A stretch of 13,838 bases of DNA from Bacillota bacterium (GCA_016302925.1 JAEDMR010000034.1:1-13838), one strand, 5' to 3'; shown: positions 1-7,488, counted from the stretch's first letter. Notes: a model not told the origin generated them from the sequence alone. Numbers and translations are program-made.

Positions 1-341
1 CGGAGGATGGCGGCGGCCAGGATGCGAACGGCACAAAACAGATTCTCCCGGCTTCGGTGGCAGGGATCCTGGAGGAGATGCTTGCGGCGGTCATGGAGGA
101 AGGAACGGGACGCAGTAGCTTGCGCAGCATTCCTGCCTGGGGCAAGACAGGGACTGCGGAGACCGTGCGGGGCGGTAAGGCGGTCAGTGACTGCTGGTTC
201 AGCGGCTGCTGCCAAGTGGGAGAAACCTTGTTTGTGATCACCGTGCTGGTGGAAGACGGCATCAGCGGCTCGTCGTCTGCGCTTCCGATCTTTGATGCCA
301 TCGCGGACTACCTGCAGGTCCGGCAGTTTGAGATGGAATAA
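1..341 (+). CDS. Class B penicillin-binding protein, C-terminal end (5' partial)
   Basis: This is the last 112 codons of a D,D-transpeptidase that cross-links peptidoglycan on the outer face of the membrane. The frame is open from base 3 to the TAA at 339-341, so the start lies outside the window. The third transpeptidase motif is visible as GKTGTAE at about 148-168, followed by the strand SDCWFSGCC, which matches the usual substrate-facing strand after KTG. The SxxK and SxN motifs are upstream and cannot be seen. The short tail after the last strand, ending QFEME, suggests the domain finishes normally. It is a separate gene from the mrdA copy at 4666-7488. It may be an FtsI/SpoVD-like or PbpA-like enzyme, but the fragment does not allow a choice. 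Family call is firm; subtype is unknown. Confidence 0.88.
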   Translation, partial: EDGGGQDANGTKQILPASVAGILEEMLAAVMEEGTGRSSLRSIPAWGKTGTAETVRGGKAVSDCWFSGCCQVGETLFVITVLVEDGISGSSSALPIFDAIADYLQVRQFEME

Positions 342-379
342 GGAAGGAATGAAGGCAGACAGAAAATCGGATAAGCGAA

Positions 380-404
380 AAGGACAGCTTCTTCAGCTGT
401 CCTT
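380..404 (-). terminator. Putative intrinsic terminator of sigK, overlapping its stop codon
   Basis: A perfect 10-bp stem (380-389 with 395-404) encloses a five-base loop. The sigK stop codon (393-395) lies in the loop and stem. On the minus strand the stem is followed by only a short T run (TTTTCGC), so termination efficiency is uncertain. It also lies 38 bases beyond the stop of the convergent PBP gene, but there is no T tract in that direction. Confidence 0.5.
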
Positions 405-1022
405 CAGCGATTCTTTCAGTTTTTCCAGCGCCTTCTTTTCAATGCGGGAGACGTAGCTCCGGCTGATCCCCAGCGCTTTGGCGATTTCGCGCTGGGGCAG
501 CGGCTGCCTGCCGGAAAGACCGTAGCGGCAGAGAATCACCGTCCTTTCCCGCGGCGTCAGTACATCCTGCAGCGCCTGATACAGCTTACCGACCTGTATT
601 TTCAGGCTGATGGTATCCAGAATTTCATCTGCATCGGTTCCGAGAATATCATTGAAACTGATCTCGTTGCCGTCCCGGTCCGTACCGATGGGCAGGTTCA
701 GTGAGACCTCCTGCCGGTTCTTCTTGGTGGAACGGATATTCATGAGGATCTCATTTTCGATGCACTTGGCGGCATAGGTGGCAAGGCGGGTACTTTTTCC
801 GCTGGTGTATGTACTTACTGCTTTAATCAGACCGATGGTACCGATGGAGATCAGATCGTCCTGGCAGTAGGCAGGACCTGCGTATTTTTTCGCAATGTGG
901 GCCACCAGACGGAGATTTCGTTCAATCAGTATGTTCCTTGCTTCCGCATTTCCCGCCTCCAGCTGCTGTACATAATATCGTTCCTCTTTTTCTGTCAGTG
1001 GCCTTGGAAAACTGGTGCTCAT
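393..1022 (-). CDS. sigK: RNA polymerase sporulation sigma factor SigK (no pro-sequence)
   Basis: This 209-residue sigma-70 family factor matches sigma-K, which directs late mother-cell genes during spore maturation. Region 2 contains DLISIGTIGLIKAV and LATYAAKCIENEILM. The linker has VSLNLPIGTDRDGNEIS. Region 4 carries the helix-turn-helix REIAKALGISRSYVSRIEKKAL, which matches SigK rather than SigE. The ATG at 1022 is preceded by a GAGGGGG ribosome binding site about 8 bases away, and the codon immediately before it is an in-frame TAA, so no longer N-terminus is possible. In Bacillus, SigK is made as pro-SigK with about 20 extra residues that are cleaved off; here the protein starts close to the mature end (SFPRPLT). 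The gene is also uninterrupted, with no skin-type element. The upstream neighbour on the same strand is a DUF1540 gene. Confidence 0.95.
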   Translation of the reverse strand: MSTSFPRPLTEKEERYYVQQLEAGNAEARNILIERNLRLVAHIAKKYAGPAYCQDDLISIGTIGLIKAVSTYTSGKSTRLATYAAKCIENEILMNIRSTKKNRQEVSLNLPIGTDRDGNEISFNDILGTDADEILDTISLKIQVGKLYQALQDVLTPRERTVILCRYGLSGRQPLPQREIAKALGISRSYVSRIEKKALEKLKESLKDS

Positions 1023-1049
1023 TTATGTAACCCCCTCTATCGCTTTTTC

Positions 1050-1057
1050 ACTATATG
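1050..1057 (-). promoter_or_regulatory. Possible sigma-E/sigma-K type -10 element ahead of sigK
   Basis: The minus strand reads CATATAGT, about 28 bases upstream of the sigK start codon. This matches 7 of 8 positions of the CATACAnT pattern known for sigma-E promoters in Bacillus and resembles the sigma-K -10. I see no convincing -35 element at the right distance, so this is a weak call based on one short match. Confidence 0.25.
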
Positions 1058-1075
1058 CGATAAGAAGGGGTGCGG

Positions 1076-1104
1076 TGCCTGGCCGCCGGAAAGACGGCCA
1101 GGCA
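1076..1104 (-). other. Perfect 10-bp hairpin between the DUF1540 gene and sigK
   Basis: TGCCTGGCCG (1076-1085) pairs perfectly with CGGCCAGGCA (1095-1104) around a nine-base loop. It starts 10 bases after the stop codon of the DUF1540 gene and ends about 54 bases before sigK. On the minus strand it is followed by CCGCACCCC rather than a T tract, so it is not a standard intrinsic terminator. It could weaken read-through into sigK or protect the 3' end of the small mRNA. Confidence 0.5.
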
Positions 1105-1113
1105 GGCAAGTAC

Positions 1114-1278
1114 CTATTTTCCTTTTTCAAAAGACAGGCAGTCTGTGCACTGGTCTACGGTAGGATTGGCCTCGTGGGTACCTACGGTAATGGAGTCCAG
1201 AGAGCAGAGATTCTGCGTCTTCTCATGATGCTTGCACTGATCAACGGTGCAGCGGATGGTCTGGTTGCATGAATGCAT
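1114..1278 (-). CDS. Small cysteine-rich DUF1540 domain protein
   Basis: A 54-residue open frame runs from the ATG at 1278 to the TAG at 1114-1116. It has a very strong ribosome binding site (AGGAGGAGG) about 6-8 bases upstream. The protein begins MHSCNQTIRCTVDQC and has six cysteines, at residues 4, 10, 15, 25, 44 and 47. The layout RCTVDQC, NLCSLDSITVG and QCTDCLSF follows the DUF1540 pattern (CxVxxC, then C..xIxV, then C..CxxF), and the protein is close to the usual length of this family. The function is unknown; clustered cysteines suggest metal binding or disulfides. It has no signal peptide or membrane segment. It lies upstream of sigK on the same strand, so a link to sporulation is possible but is only inferred from position. 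Confidence 0.85.
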   Translation of the reverse strand: MHSCNQTIRCTVDQCKHHEKTQNLCSLDSITVGTHEANPTVDQCTDCLSFEKGK

Positions 1279-1536
1279 GTGATTTCCTCCTCCTGTTTTA
1301 AATTTGCAGTAGTATTATGACCGAATCTTCATAAATTATTCGACTATCTTCCCTTGTGCAAATGGCAGGAAAATGATATAATTTCAAAAGGTATTATGTA
1401 AAATAAGAAAAAGAAGATTGTTTCGCACCGGATGTTAATTTCTGTTAGTTTAATATCTGGCTGTTTTTCATGTGGCATTTTGCGGATAAAGTCTGCAGTT
1501 CCAAAGGAAAACGGACCGGAGGGAAGGAAAACTGAC
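1279..1536. other. Divergent intergenic region between the DUF1540 gene and radC
   Basis: These 258 bases hold the upstream regions of both divergent genes. On the plus strand there is a good promoter at 1354-1382. On the minus strand the only candidate is CATAAT (plus-strand 1314-1319), with no decent -35. About 148 bases separate the predicted radC transcription start from its ATG. I see no recognised riboswitch, small-RNA gene or convincing leader peptide there. An in-frame ATG at 1432 would extend RadC by 35 residues but lacks a ribosome binding site. Confidence 0.6.
1354..1382 (+). promoter_or_regulatory. Extended -10 sigma-A promoter ahead of radC and the mre cluster
   Basis: TTGTGC (1354-1359) is separated by 17 bases from a consensus TATAAT (1377-1382). 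The -10 is preceded by TG at 1374-1375, giving the extended -10 form that offsets a weak -35. Transcription would start near 1389. It is the only clear housekeeping promoter I see ahead of the radC-mreBCD-mrdA-minD run. Confidence 0.7.
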
Positions 1537-2217
1537 ATGAAGATAAAAGCTTTGCCGGCAGAAGAACGGCCTATGGAAAAAGGTCTGTTTTACGGCATGC
1601 AGCAGCTGTCGAATCCGGAGCTGATTGCACTGCTCATAAACAGCGGAACGAGGGAGAAATCGGCCATCACCCTGGCGGAGGAGGTGATCGGACGGAGCGA
1701 GGGGATTTTCGGGCTCCGCGAGATCTCCGCACAGGAACTGATGGAGATTCCGGGCATCGGAAAGGGAAAAGCGGCCCGGATTCTCGCTGCGCTGGAACTG
1801 GGGAAGAGGGTATCCGCCCGGCCGGAAGGCAGGCCGGTGAATGTGGCATCCGCACAGGACATTGCGGGTCTTTTCATGGAAGAGATGCGTCATCTGAAAA
1901 AGGAGACCTTTCGGGCTCTGTTTCTCAATGCCAGAGGCGATATTACCGCTTCGGAGACCATTTCGGTCGGGGAACTGACCAGCACACTGGTTCACCCCAG
2001 AGAGGTATTCCATGGGGCAGTGAAAAAGAGTGCAGCAGCAGTGATTCTGGTTCACAATCATCCCAGCGGCGATCCCACACCCAGCAGTGAGGACATTGAG
2101 ACCACCCACCGCCTGATGGACTGTGGAAAGCTGCTTGGCATCCGGGTTCTGGATCACCTGATTATCGGAAACGGCGTGTACGTGAGCATACGGGAAAGCG
2201 GAGCGATGGAAGAATAA
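1537..2217 (+). CDS. radC: RadC family JAB/MPN-domain protein
   Basis: This 226-residue RadC/YsnA-type protein was named for DNA repair, but its biochemical role is unsettled. The N-terminus (MKIKALPAEERPMEKG) is the standard RadC opening. A helix-hairpin-helix DNA-binding segment (EIPGIGKGKAARI) lies near residues 70-82. The C-terminal JAMM metalloprotease-like motif is intact: H173, H175, S183 and D186 in HNHPSGDPTPSSED. I chose the ATG at 1537 because it follows AAGGAAAA closely and gives the normal family start and length. The upstream in-frame ATG at 1432 has no ribosome binding site and encodes a tail unlike RadC. radC next to mreB is a common order in Firmicutes. The 69-base gap to mreB has no obvious promoter or terminator, so co-transcription is likely. 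Confidence 0.95.
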   Translation: MKIKALPAEERPMEKGLFYGMQQLSNPELIALLINSGTREKSAITLAEEVIGRSEGIFGLREISAQELMEIPGIGKGKAARILAALELGKRVSARPEGRPVNVASAQDIAGLFMEEMRHLKKETFRALFLNARGDITASETISVGELTSTLVHPREVFHGAVKKSAAAVILVHNHPSGDPTPSSEDIETTHRLMDCGKLLGIRVLDHLIIGNGVYVSIRESGAMEE

Positions 2218-2286
2218 AAAGCGAAGACGAAGAAATACATCAGAAGAAAACATTTTGTCAATTGAAAACTTGTTGGAGGTAGAAAC

Positions 2287-3330
2287 ATGTGCAGTTTATT
2301 CAGAGCCAAGGATATGGGAATCGATTTGGGTACAGCAAATACCCTGATTTATTTAAAAGGAAGCGGCATCATCGTCAACGAGCCGTCCGTCATCGCCACC
2401 GATGAACGCAGAAAGGTAACGCTGGCTGTGGGCATGGATGCCAAAAATATGCTGGGAAAGGCACCGCAGAACATTTCCGTGGTTCGTCCGCTGCAGGACG
2501 GCGTTATTTCCGACTTCGACAAGACTGCGGAAATGCTTCGTGCATTCATCCAGAAAGCCCTTTCCGCGAAAAAGATCAGAAATTTCCGCGTTGTTGTCGG
2601 CGTTCCGAGCGGCGTAACTGAAGTAGAAAAACGTGCCGTGGACCAGGTGGTCAGAGGCATGGGAGCCAGCGATGTGTATATTCTGGAAGAACCGATGGCG
2701 GCTGCCATCGGCGCCGGTATGCCGGTTGACGGGACCACAGGCTGCATGATCGCCGATATCGGCGGCGGCACCACAGATATCGCAATCATTGCGCTGGGCG
2801 GTATTGTCGCCAGCACCTCCATCCGCCATGCCGGTGATAAACTGAACGAGGCAATTATCCTGTACATGAAGAAGCGGCACGCCCTCCTCATCGGTGAGCG
2901 TACGGCAGAAGAACTGAAGATTAATATCGGCTGCGCATGTATGGATGTCGATGAAAATGGAAATGAAATTATTGAGACCATGCAGGCGAGAGGCCGGGAC
3001 ATCATTTCCGGTCTGCCGAAAACGCTGGAGGTGACCAACAAGGATATGATGATTGCGTTGCAGGAATCCATGGATATCATCGTGGACGGCGTGAAGGCCA
3101 CCATTGAAAAGGCTCCGCCTGAAATTGCGGCAGACATCGCAGAACACGGCATGATGCTGTCCGGCGGCGGCGGAAAGATCAAGAATCTGGATAAACTGAT
3201 CAAGAAAAGAACCGATATGGATGTGACCATTGCAGAGAATGCGTTTGAGGCGGTGGCGGTAGGCACCGGCATGAGCCTGGACGACATCGAAAAGCTGAAG
3301 GTCTATGCCCAGTCCGGAAGAAGAAGATAA
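2287..3330 (+). CDS. mreB: Rod-shape determining actin homologue MreB
   Basis: MreB is a bacterial actin that forms membrane-bound filaments and guides lateral wall synthesis by the elongasome. The 347-residue length is normal. The actin-fold ATP-binding motifs are intact: phosphate-1 DLGTANT at residues 13-19, the EEPMAAAIG helix around E135 that carries the catalytic glutamate, phosphate-2 DIGGGTTD at 157-164, and the adenosine loop LSGGGG near residue 292. The ATG at 2287 has a GGAGG site 7 bases upstream. The C-terminus (DDIEKLKVYAQSGRRR) carries a short basic tail. Only 26 bases separate it from mreC, which fits an operon with mreC, mreD and mrdA. Confidence 0.97.
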   Translation: MCSLFRAKDMGIDLGTANTLIYLKGSGIIVNEPSVIATDERRKVTLAVGMDAKNMLGKAPQNISVVRPLQDGVISDFDKTAEMLRAFIQKALSAKKIRNFRVVVGVPSGVTEVEKRAVDQVVRGMGASDVYILEEPMAAAIGAGMPVDGTTGCMIADIGGGTTDIAIIALGGIVASTSIRHAGDKLNEAIILYMKKRHALLIGERTAEELKINIGCACMDVDENGNEIIETMQARGRDIISGLPKTLEVTNKDMMIALQESMDIIVDGVKATIEKAPPEIAADIAEHGMMLSGGGGKIKNLDKLIKKRTDMDVTIAENAFEAVAVGTGMSLDDIEKLKVYAQSGRRR

Positions 3331-3356
3331 AGACAGGATCATAACAGAGGGTTGTC

Positions 3357-4172
3357 ATGAGATGGATTAGAGAACACAAAATAATAGCGGGACTGCTGGC
3401 ACTTCTGCTGGTTCTCATATTGATTTTCCTGCTGTCGCTGGGAGACAGACAGAACAATTCAGTGACCGGAAGCATCAATAAGGCCATGTCTTATGTGTCC
3501 GGGCCGTTTACCGCTGTAACCAGAACAGTGCGGGACACGGTGTCCGGTATCTTTTCCTACAAGAGCCTGCAGGCGCAGGTGGAGGAACTGACTGCCGAAA
3601 AGGAGGAACTGGAGCGGGAACTGGCACAGTCGGCACTGAAAAAAAGTGAGCTGGAGGAGCTGAGGGAGCTGTCCGGTCTGCTGAACTATGACTATACGGA
3701 AGAGGACTTCCAGGTAGTGACCGCTGACATTACGTCTTTCGACGGATCCAACTGGACGAATATCTTTACCATTGACAAGGGGACGGAGGCAGGCATTGAG
3801 GCCGGCGATGTGGTGATCAACGGAGACGGACTGATCGGCAAAATCTCCCAGGCCGGCGATGGCTGGGCGCAGGTGGTTTCCATTATCGACGATGGAGCCA
3901 AGGTCAGCTTCATGGTGGCCAGAGACAGGAAGCTTCTGGGTGTGGTGGAAGGTAACCAGCAGGCACAGATTGCCGGATACATGCTGAAAGGAAATGCCAC
4001 TGCTGCGGAGGGCGATATCATTATCACCTCCGGCATGGGAACCTATCCGGCAGGCCTGGAGATCGGCACCATCAAGACCATCACCTATAACAGCGATACA
4101 CTGCTGAAGGAAATTACGGTAGAGCCTGCAGCAGATTTCAGAAGTCTGAAAAAGGTTTCGGTGATTTTATGA
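3357..4172 (+). CDS. mreC: Rod-shape determining protein MreC
   Basis: MreC is a single-pass membrane protein whose extracellular beta domain binds and activates PBP2 in the elongasome. The 271 residues start with a short basic cytoplasmic end, then one membrane helix (about residues 9-28, rich in Leu and Ile). A coiled coil follows at about 68-105 (LQAQVEELTAEKEELEREL), and then the two-barrel MreC domain to the end. Typical blocks include IDKGTEAGIEAGDVVINGDGL and GLIGKISQ. The ATG at 3357 has AGAGGG upstream. Its TGA overlaps the mreD start (ATGA), which suggests translational coupling. Confidence 0.96.
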   Translation: MRWIREHKIIAGLLALLLVLILIFLLSLGDRQNNSVTGSINKAMSYVSGPFTAVTRTVRDTVSGIFSYKSLQAQVEELTAEKEELERELAQSALKKSELEELRELSGLLNYDYTEEDFQVVTADITSFDGSNWTNIFTIDKGTEAGIEAGDVVINGDGLIGKISQAGDGWAQVVSIIDDGAKVSFMVARDRKLLGVVEGNQQAQIAGYMLKGNATAAEGDIIITSGMGTYPAGLEIGTIKTITYNSDTLLKEITVEPAADFRSLKKVSVIL

Positions 4173-4669
4173 AATACTGGCAGGTAGGGCTGCTGTATCT
4201 GGCAGCGTTTCTCATACAGCCTTCGCTGCTGAATGTGATCAACATCGGAGGCTATACACCGAATCTGATCTTATGCCTGACGATCCTCTCGACGTTCCTG
4301 TATGAAGAGGAAATCTACGGCGTAATCTTCGGTGCGGTTTTCGGCATTCTGTATGATATCATGTACAGCAATGTGGTGGGGCCGATGCCGATCAGTCTGA
4401 TTCTGGTGGCACTGGGCATTATCATTGTCCGGGAGTACACCAATATTGAAAATATTATCAACATGTGGGCCGTATCCATTGTATCCATACTGGCGTTCTA
4501 CTTTTTGAACTGGGGGCTGCATCATATCGCAGGCAATCCGGTTGGGTTCCGTTTTGTCTTTAACAGCGTGCCGTGGATTGCCCTGTATAGTCTCGCAGTG
4601 ATCACGATTCTGTACTGGATCCTGATCCGGAAGCTGGCAAGACATCGCAGAGACAGGTATATAAGATGA
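4169..4669 (+). CDS. mreD: Rod-shape determining membrane protein MreD
   Basis: MreD is a small integral membrane partner of MreC and the elongasome. The 166 residues are mostly hydrophobic, with about five membrane helices and a basic C-terminal end (RKLARHRRDRYIR) predicted to face the cytoplasm. The segment GAVFGILYDIMYSNVVGPMPIS matches the conserved G..fGl..D......G of the family. There is no strong ribosome binding site of its own. It overlaps mreC by four bases at its start and mrdA by four bases at its end, so it is probably translated by coupling. MreD sequences diverge strongly, so position and topology support the call as much as sequence does. Confidence 0.93.
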   Translation: MKYWQVGLLYLAAFLIQPSLLNVINIGGYTPNLILCLTILSTFLYEEEIYGVIFGAVFGILYDIMYSNVVGPMPISLILVALGIIIVREYTNIENIINMWAVSIVSILAFYFLNWGLHHIAGNPVGFRFVFNSVPWIALYSLAVITILYWILIRKLARHRRDRYIR

Positions 4670-7488
4670 ATAAAAGACTATTAAATTCCCGATATGTTCA
4701 ATTACTGGCACTGATCGTGATCCTTATGCTGATACTCAGCATAAGGCTTTTTGTGCTGACGATTCTCCAGCAGGATAAATGGGAAGAAGCAGCTGCCAGT
4801 CAGAGCACCAAGGAAATCACCACCTCTGCGCCCCGAGGAGAGATCCTGGACCGGTATGGACGTGTCCTTGCAACCAACAAGCAGCTGTTCACGGTGACCT
4901 TCAATGCCAGCGGACTTTCCACAGAAGAGATCAACAAGTCCGCTTACGGTCTGGTGAAGCTCCTGGAAAAAAACGGGGATGCCGATAAGATGGTGGACAA
5001 TTTTCCGATCCTCATCACGAAGAAAGGCAATTTCAAATATACCTATGACGACGAAAAGAAAGAGTGGCTGAAGGATCAGGGCTTTCCCAGAGATCTGACG
5101 GCAGAAGAGGCTTACGACAGACTGCGGACAAAATACGAAATTGACCCGACTCTGGACCGGTTTGAAGCACTGGAGGTGCTGCAGGAGACTTACAGCGTCT
5201 ATCCGCCGATTGTAGTATACAGCATGACCTGGGTATATGATAATCAGAAGACAAATTTCCTGAGCAAATACGGTCTGAAGGATGTGGAATATACCGACGA
5301 GGAGTCCGGAGAAAAGAAAACCCGGCAGATGACGGCAGAGGAGGCATTCCATGCTTTGCGTGAAATGTATAAGCTGGACGAATTTATTCCGGAAGGGAAG
5401 ACGAAGGTCCTTTCGGATAAGCAGGTCAGGAAGATCTTCATGATCCGTGAGGAAATCAAGAGCCTGGGCTTCAACAAGTACCAGTCCAGCACCATTGCCA
5501 GGAATATCAGCGATGAAACCATCGCATATGTGGAGGAGATGGGAGACGTCCTGAAGGGCGTGGAAATCTCGTCAGAAACAGTCCGATATTATCCGAACGG
5601 AAGACTGGCCTCCCATATTCTCGGTTACATGGGAAGTATTTCTGACAGTGAATATGAGACCTATGTGACGGAAAAAGGATACCAGGCCGATGATCTGATC
5701 GGCAAGGACGGGATTGAGGCCAGCATGGAAGAGAAGCTGCGCGGTACGGATGGGGTGAAAACCATTCAGGTCAATAACCAGGGTGATTACATCGATACCC
5801 TCAGTGAGACGGAACCGGTATCCGGCAAGAGCGTCTACCTGACCATCGATATGGATCTGCAGAAGGTGGCAGAAGATACGCTGGAGAATGTGATCAAAGC
5901 GGTGAAGAACGGAACGGTATTCAAGGGAAAATATGGTACATCCAGTACCGTCGCTTCAAAGAACTGCGGTTCCGGTGCAGTGGTGGCCATCGATGTGGAA
6001 ACCGGTGATGTACTGGCCATGGCCAGCTATCCGGACTATAATCCGAATATTTTCTCAGAAGGCATATCCGTGAAGGACTGGGCTTCTGTACAGAGCATCA
6101 ATCCGAGGGATCCGCTGGCGCCGACGCCGCTGTATAATGTGGCGACGAAGGCTTCTGTACAGCCCGGATCCATATTCAAGCCGGTGACTTCCGTTGCCGC
6201 TCTGGAAGCAGGTCTGAACCCGGATACGCCGATTTATGATAAAGGATATATTACCATCGGAGATACTACTTACGGCTGCGACTCCTGGAACAGATACCGG
6301 GGAAGTCATGGAACCGAAACGCTGGTAACGGGAATTCAGAATTCCTGCAACTATTATTTCTACTGCATCGGAACGGGAAAGAACTGGCAGACCGGTCAGT
6401 CGCTGGGCTATGCAGACAAGATTTCCATTGAGAAGATCATGGATGTGGCTTCCGAATTCGGTCTGGGCGAAAAGACAGGAATCGAGCTGTCCGAGGCAGT
6501 AACGGCACTGCCTTCGGCAGAAGGAAAGATGCGGAATACGAAGAACTATCTCTGGTATACCCTTTATGCGTCTGCCAGCCAGTATTTCCCGTCTTCCGTG
6601 TATAACGATGAAGAGCTGCTGCGAAAGAATATCGATACCATCTGCAGCTGGATCGAGGAAAATCCGGATCGGGGCACCCTCATCCAGAGAATTGCGGACC
6701 AGACCGATGTGCGGGCTTCCAGGGTGGAAGCCATGGCAGATCTGTGTAAATTCTCTTTCTTCAATCAGGCCCAGTGGACTGTGGGTGATGAATTCAGTAT
6801 CGCCATCGGTGAGGGTGAAAACTCCTATACACCGCTGCAGATTGCCAATTACGTGGCGACCCTGGGAAATGACGGAAAGAGAAATCAGGTCAACATCGTG
6901 AAGGGCGTCGAAGACGAAGGAGAAACGGTGAAGCCGGAGCCGTATCAGATCAATGTTTCGACCGATAAGCTGGATAAAGTGCTGGAAGGTATGCGCCGCG
7001 TAGCTACAAACGGTACATTGGCCGGAATCTACGGCAGATTTCCGATTGAAGTGGCAGGCAAGACCGGTACGGCGGATAAAGATGGAAAAATAAATCCGAA
7101 AGACGAAGTGTCTTATGTGAAGGGCCATCTGTCGCAGATCACTTCTGCGGTAACCTGGGAGCAGGTGGAAAAGCAGATGGAAAAAATGATGAAAGAAGAT
7201 CCGGATAAGTATCCGACAGAAAATGACACTGTGGATGCTGCACTGATCAAAGCCAGCAAAAATAAGGTGACACAGTCGCAGATCAACCAGTTTAAAGAAG
7301 ACTATGTGCCGTTTGCCTGGACCATCACACTGGCACCGTACGACAATCCGAAAATTGCGGTGGTTGCCATGCTGATTCAGGGAAAGACTTCTTATAATGC
7401 AGGTCTGGTTACCAGAGAAGTCATCGGTGAATATCTGAAAGTCAGTGAAGATTATGCCGAAGCGGATTTCTCGACGAAGATGCAGTAG
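4666..7488 (+). CDS. mrdA: Elongasome transpeptidase PBP2, unusually long
   Basis: PBP2 cross-links new peptidoglycan with RodA as its glycosyltransferase partner. One membrane helix spans about residues 13-34. It is followed by the pedestal domain opening (APRGEILDRYGRVLATN), then the pedestal hallmark YYPNGRLASHILGYMG near 308-322. The transpeptidase domain has SIFK at 502-505 with catalytic Ser502, SCN at 560-562, and KTGTA at 799-803, all intact. At 940 residues it is much longer than the 600-700 of typical PBP2. Extra sequence lies in the pedestal (about 140-290), between SCN and KTG (about 630-700), and just after KTGTA (about 804-881). After that the usual substrate strand resumes at FAWTITLAPYDNP. 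Clostridial PBP2 proteins are often long, so this need not be unique. It starts inside the mreD stop codon (ATGA). Confidence 0.95.
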   Translation: MNKRLLNSRYVQLLALIVILMLILSIRLFVLTILQQDKWEEAAASQSTKEITTSAPRGEILDRYGRVLATNKQLFTVTFNASGLSTEEINKSAYGLVKLLEKNGDADKMVDNFPILITKKGNFKYTYDDEKKEWLKDQGFPRDLTAEEAYDRLRTKYEIDPTLDRFEALEVLQETYSVYPPIVVYSMTWVYDNQKTNFLSKYGLKDVEYTDEESGEKKTRQMTAEEAFHALREMYKLDEFIPEGKTKVLSDKQVRKIFMIREEIKSLGFNKYQSSTIARNISDETIAYVEEMGDVLKGVEISSETVRYYPNGRLASHILGYMGSISDSEYETYVTEKGYQADDLIGKDGIEASMEEKLRGTDGVKTIQVNNQGDYIDTLSETEPVSGKSVYLTIDMDLQKVAEDTLENVIKAVKNGTVFKGKYGTSSTVASKNCGSGAVVAIDVETGDVLAMASYPDYNPNIFSEGISVKDWASVQSINPRDPLAPTPLYNVATKASVQPGSIFKPVTSVAALEAGLNPDTPIYDKGYITIGDTTYGCDSWNRYRGSHGTETLVTGIQNSCNYYFYCIGTGKNWQTGQSLGYADKISIEKIMDVASEFGLGEKTGIELSEAVTALPSAEGKMRNTKNYLWYTLYASASQYFPSSVYNDEELLRKNIDTICSWIEENPDRGTLIQRIADQTDVRASRVEAMADLCKFSFFNQAQWTVGDEFSIAIGEGENSYTPLQIANYVATLGNDGKRNQVNIVKGVEDEGETVKPEPYQINVSTDKLDKVLEGMRRVATNGTLAGIYGRFPIEVAGKTGTADKDGKINPKDEVSYVKGHLSQITSAVTWEQVEKQMEKMMKEDPDKYPTENDTVDAALIKASKNKVTQSQINQFKEDYVPFAWTITLAPYDNPKIAVVAMLIQGKTSYNAGLVTREVIGEYLKVSEDYAEADFSTKMQ

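Noticed and set aside
1322..1342. Inverted repeat CGAAT/ATTCG in the DUF1540-radC intergenic region.
   Set aside because: The arms are only five bases with an 11-base spacer in AT-rich DNA, so chance is likely.
1432..1536. A 35-codon N-terminal extension of RadC starting at the ATG at 1432, with a lipoprotein-like LISGCFSCG stretch.
   Set aside because: There is no ribosome binding site before 1432, the sequence has no RadC similarity, and the ATG at 1537 has a good site and the standard family N-terminus.
2349..3342. Long minus-strand open frames opposite mreB, and similar ones opposite mrdA, rny and the MATE gene.
   Set aside because: They mirror the codon structure of real plus-strand genes and have low-complexity or histidine-rich products without recognisable domains.
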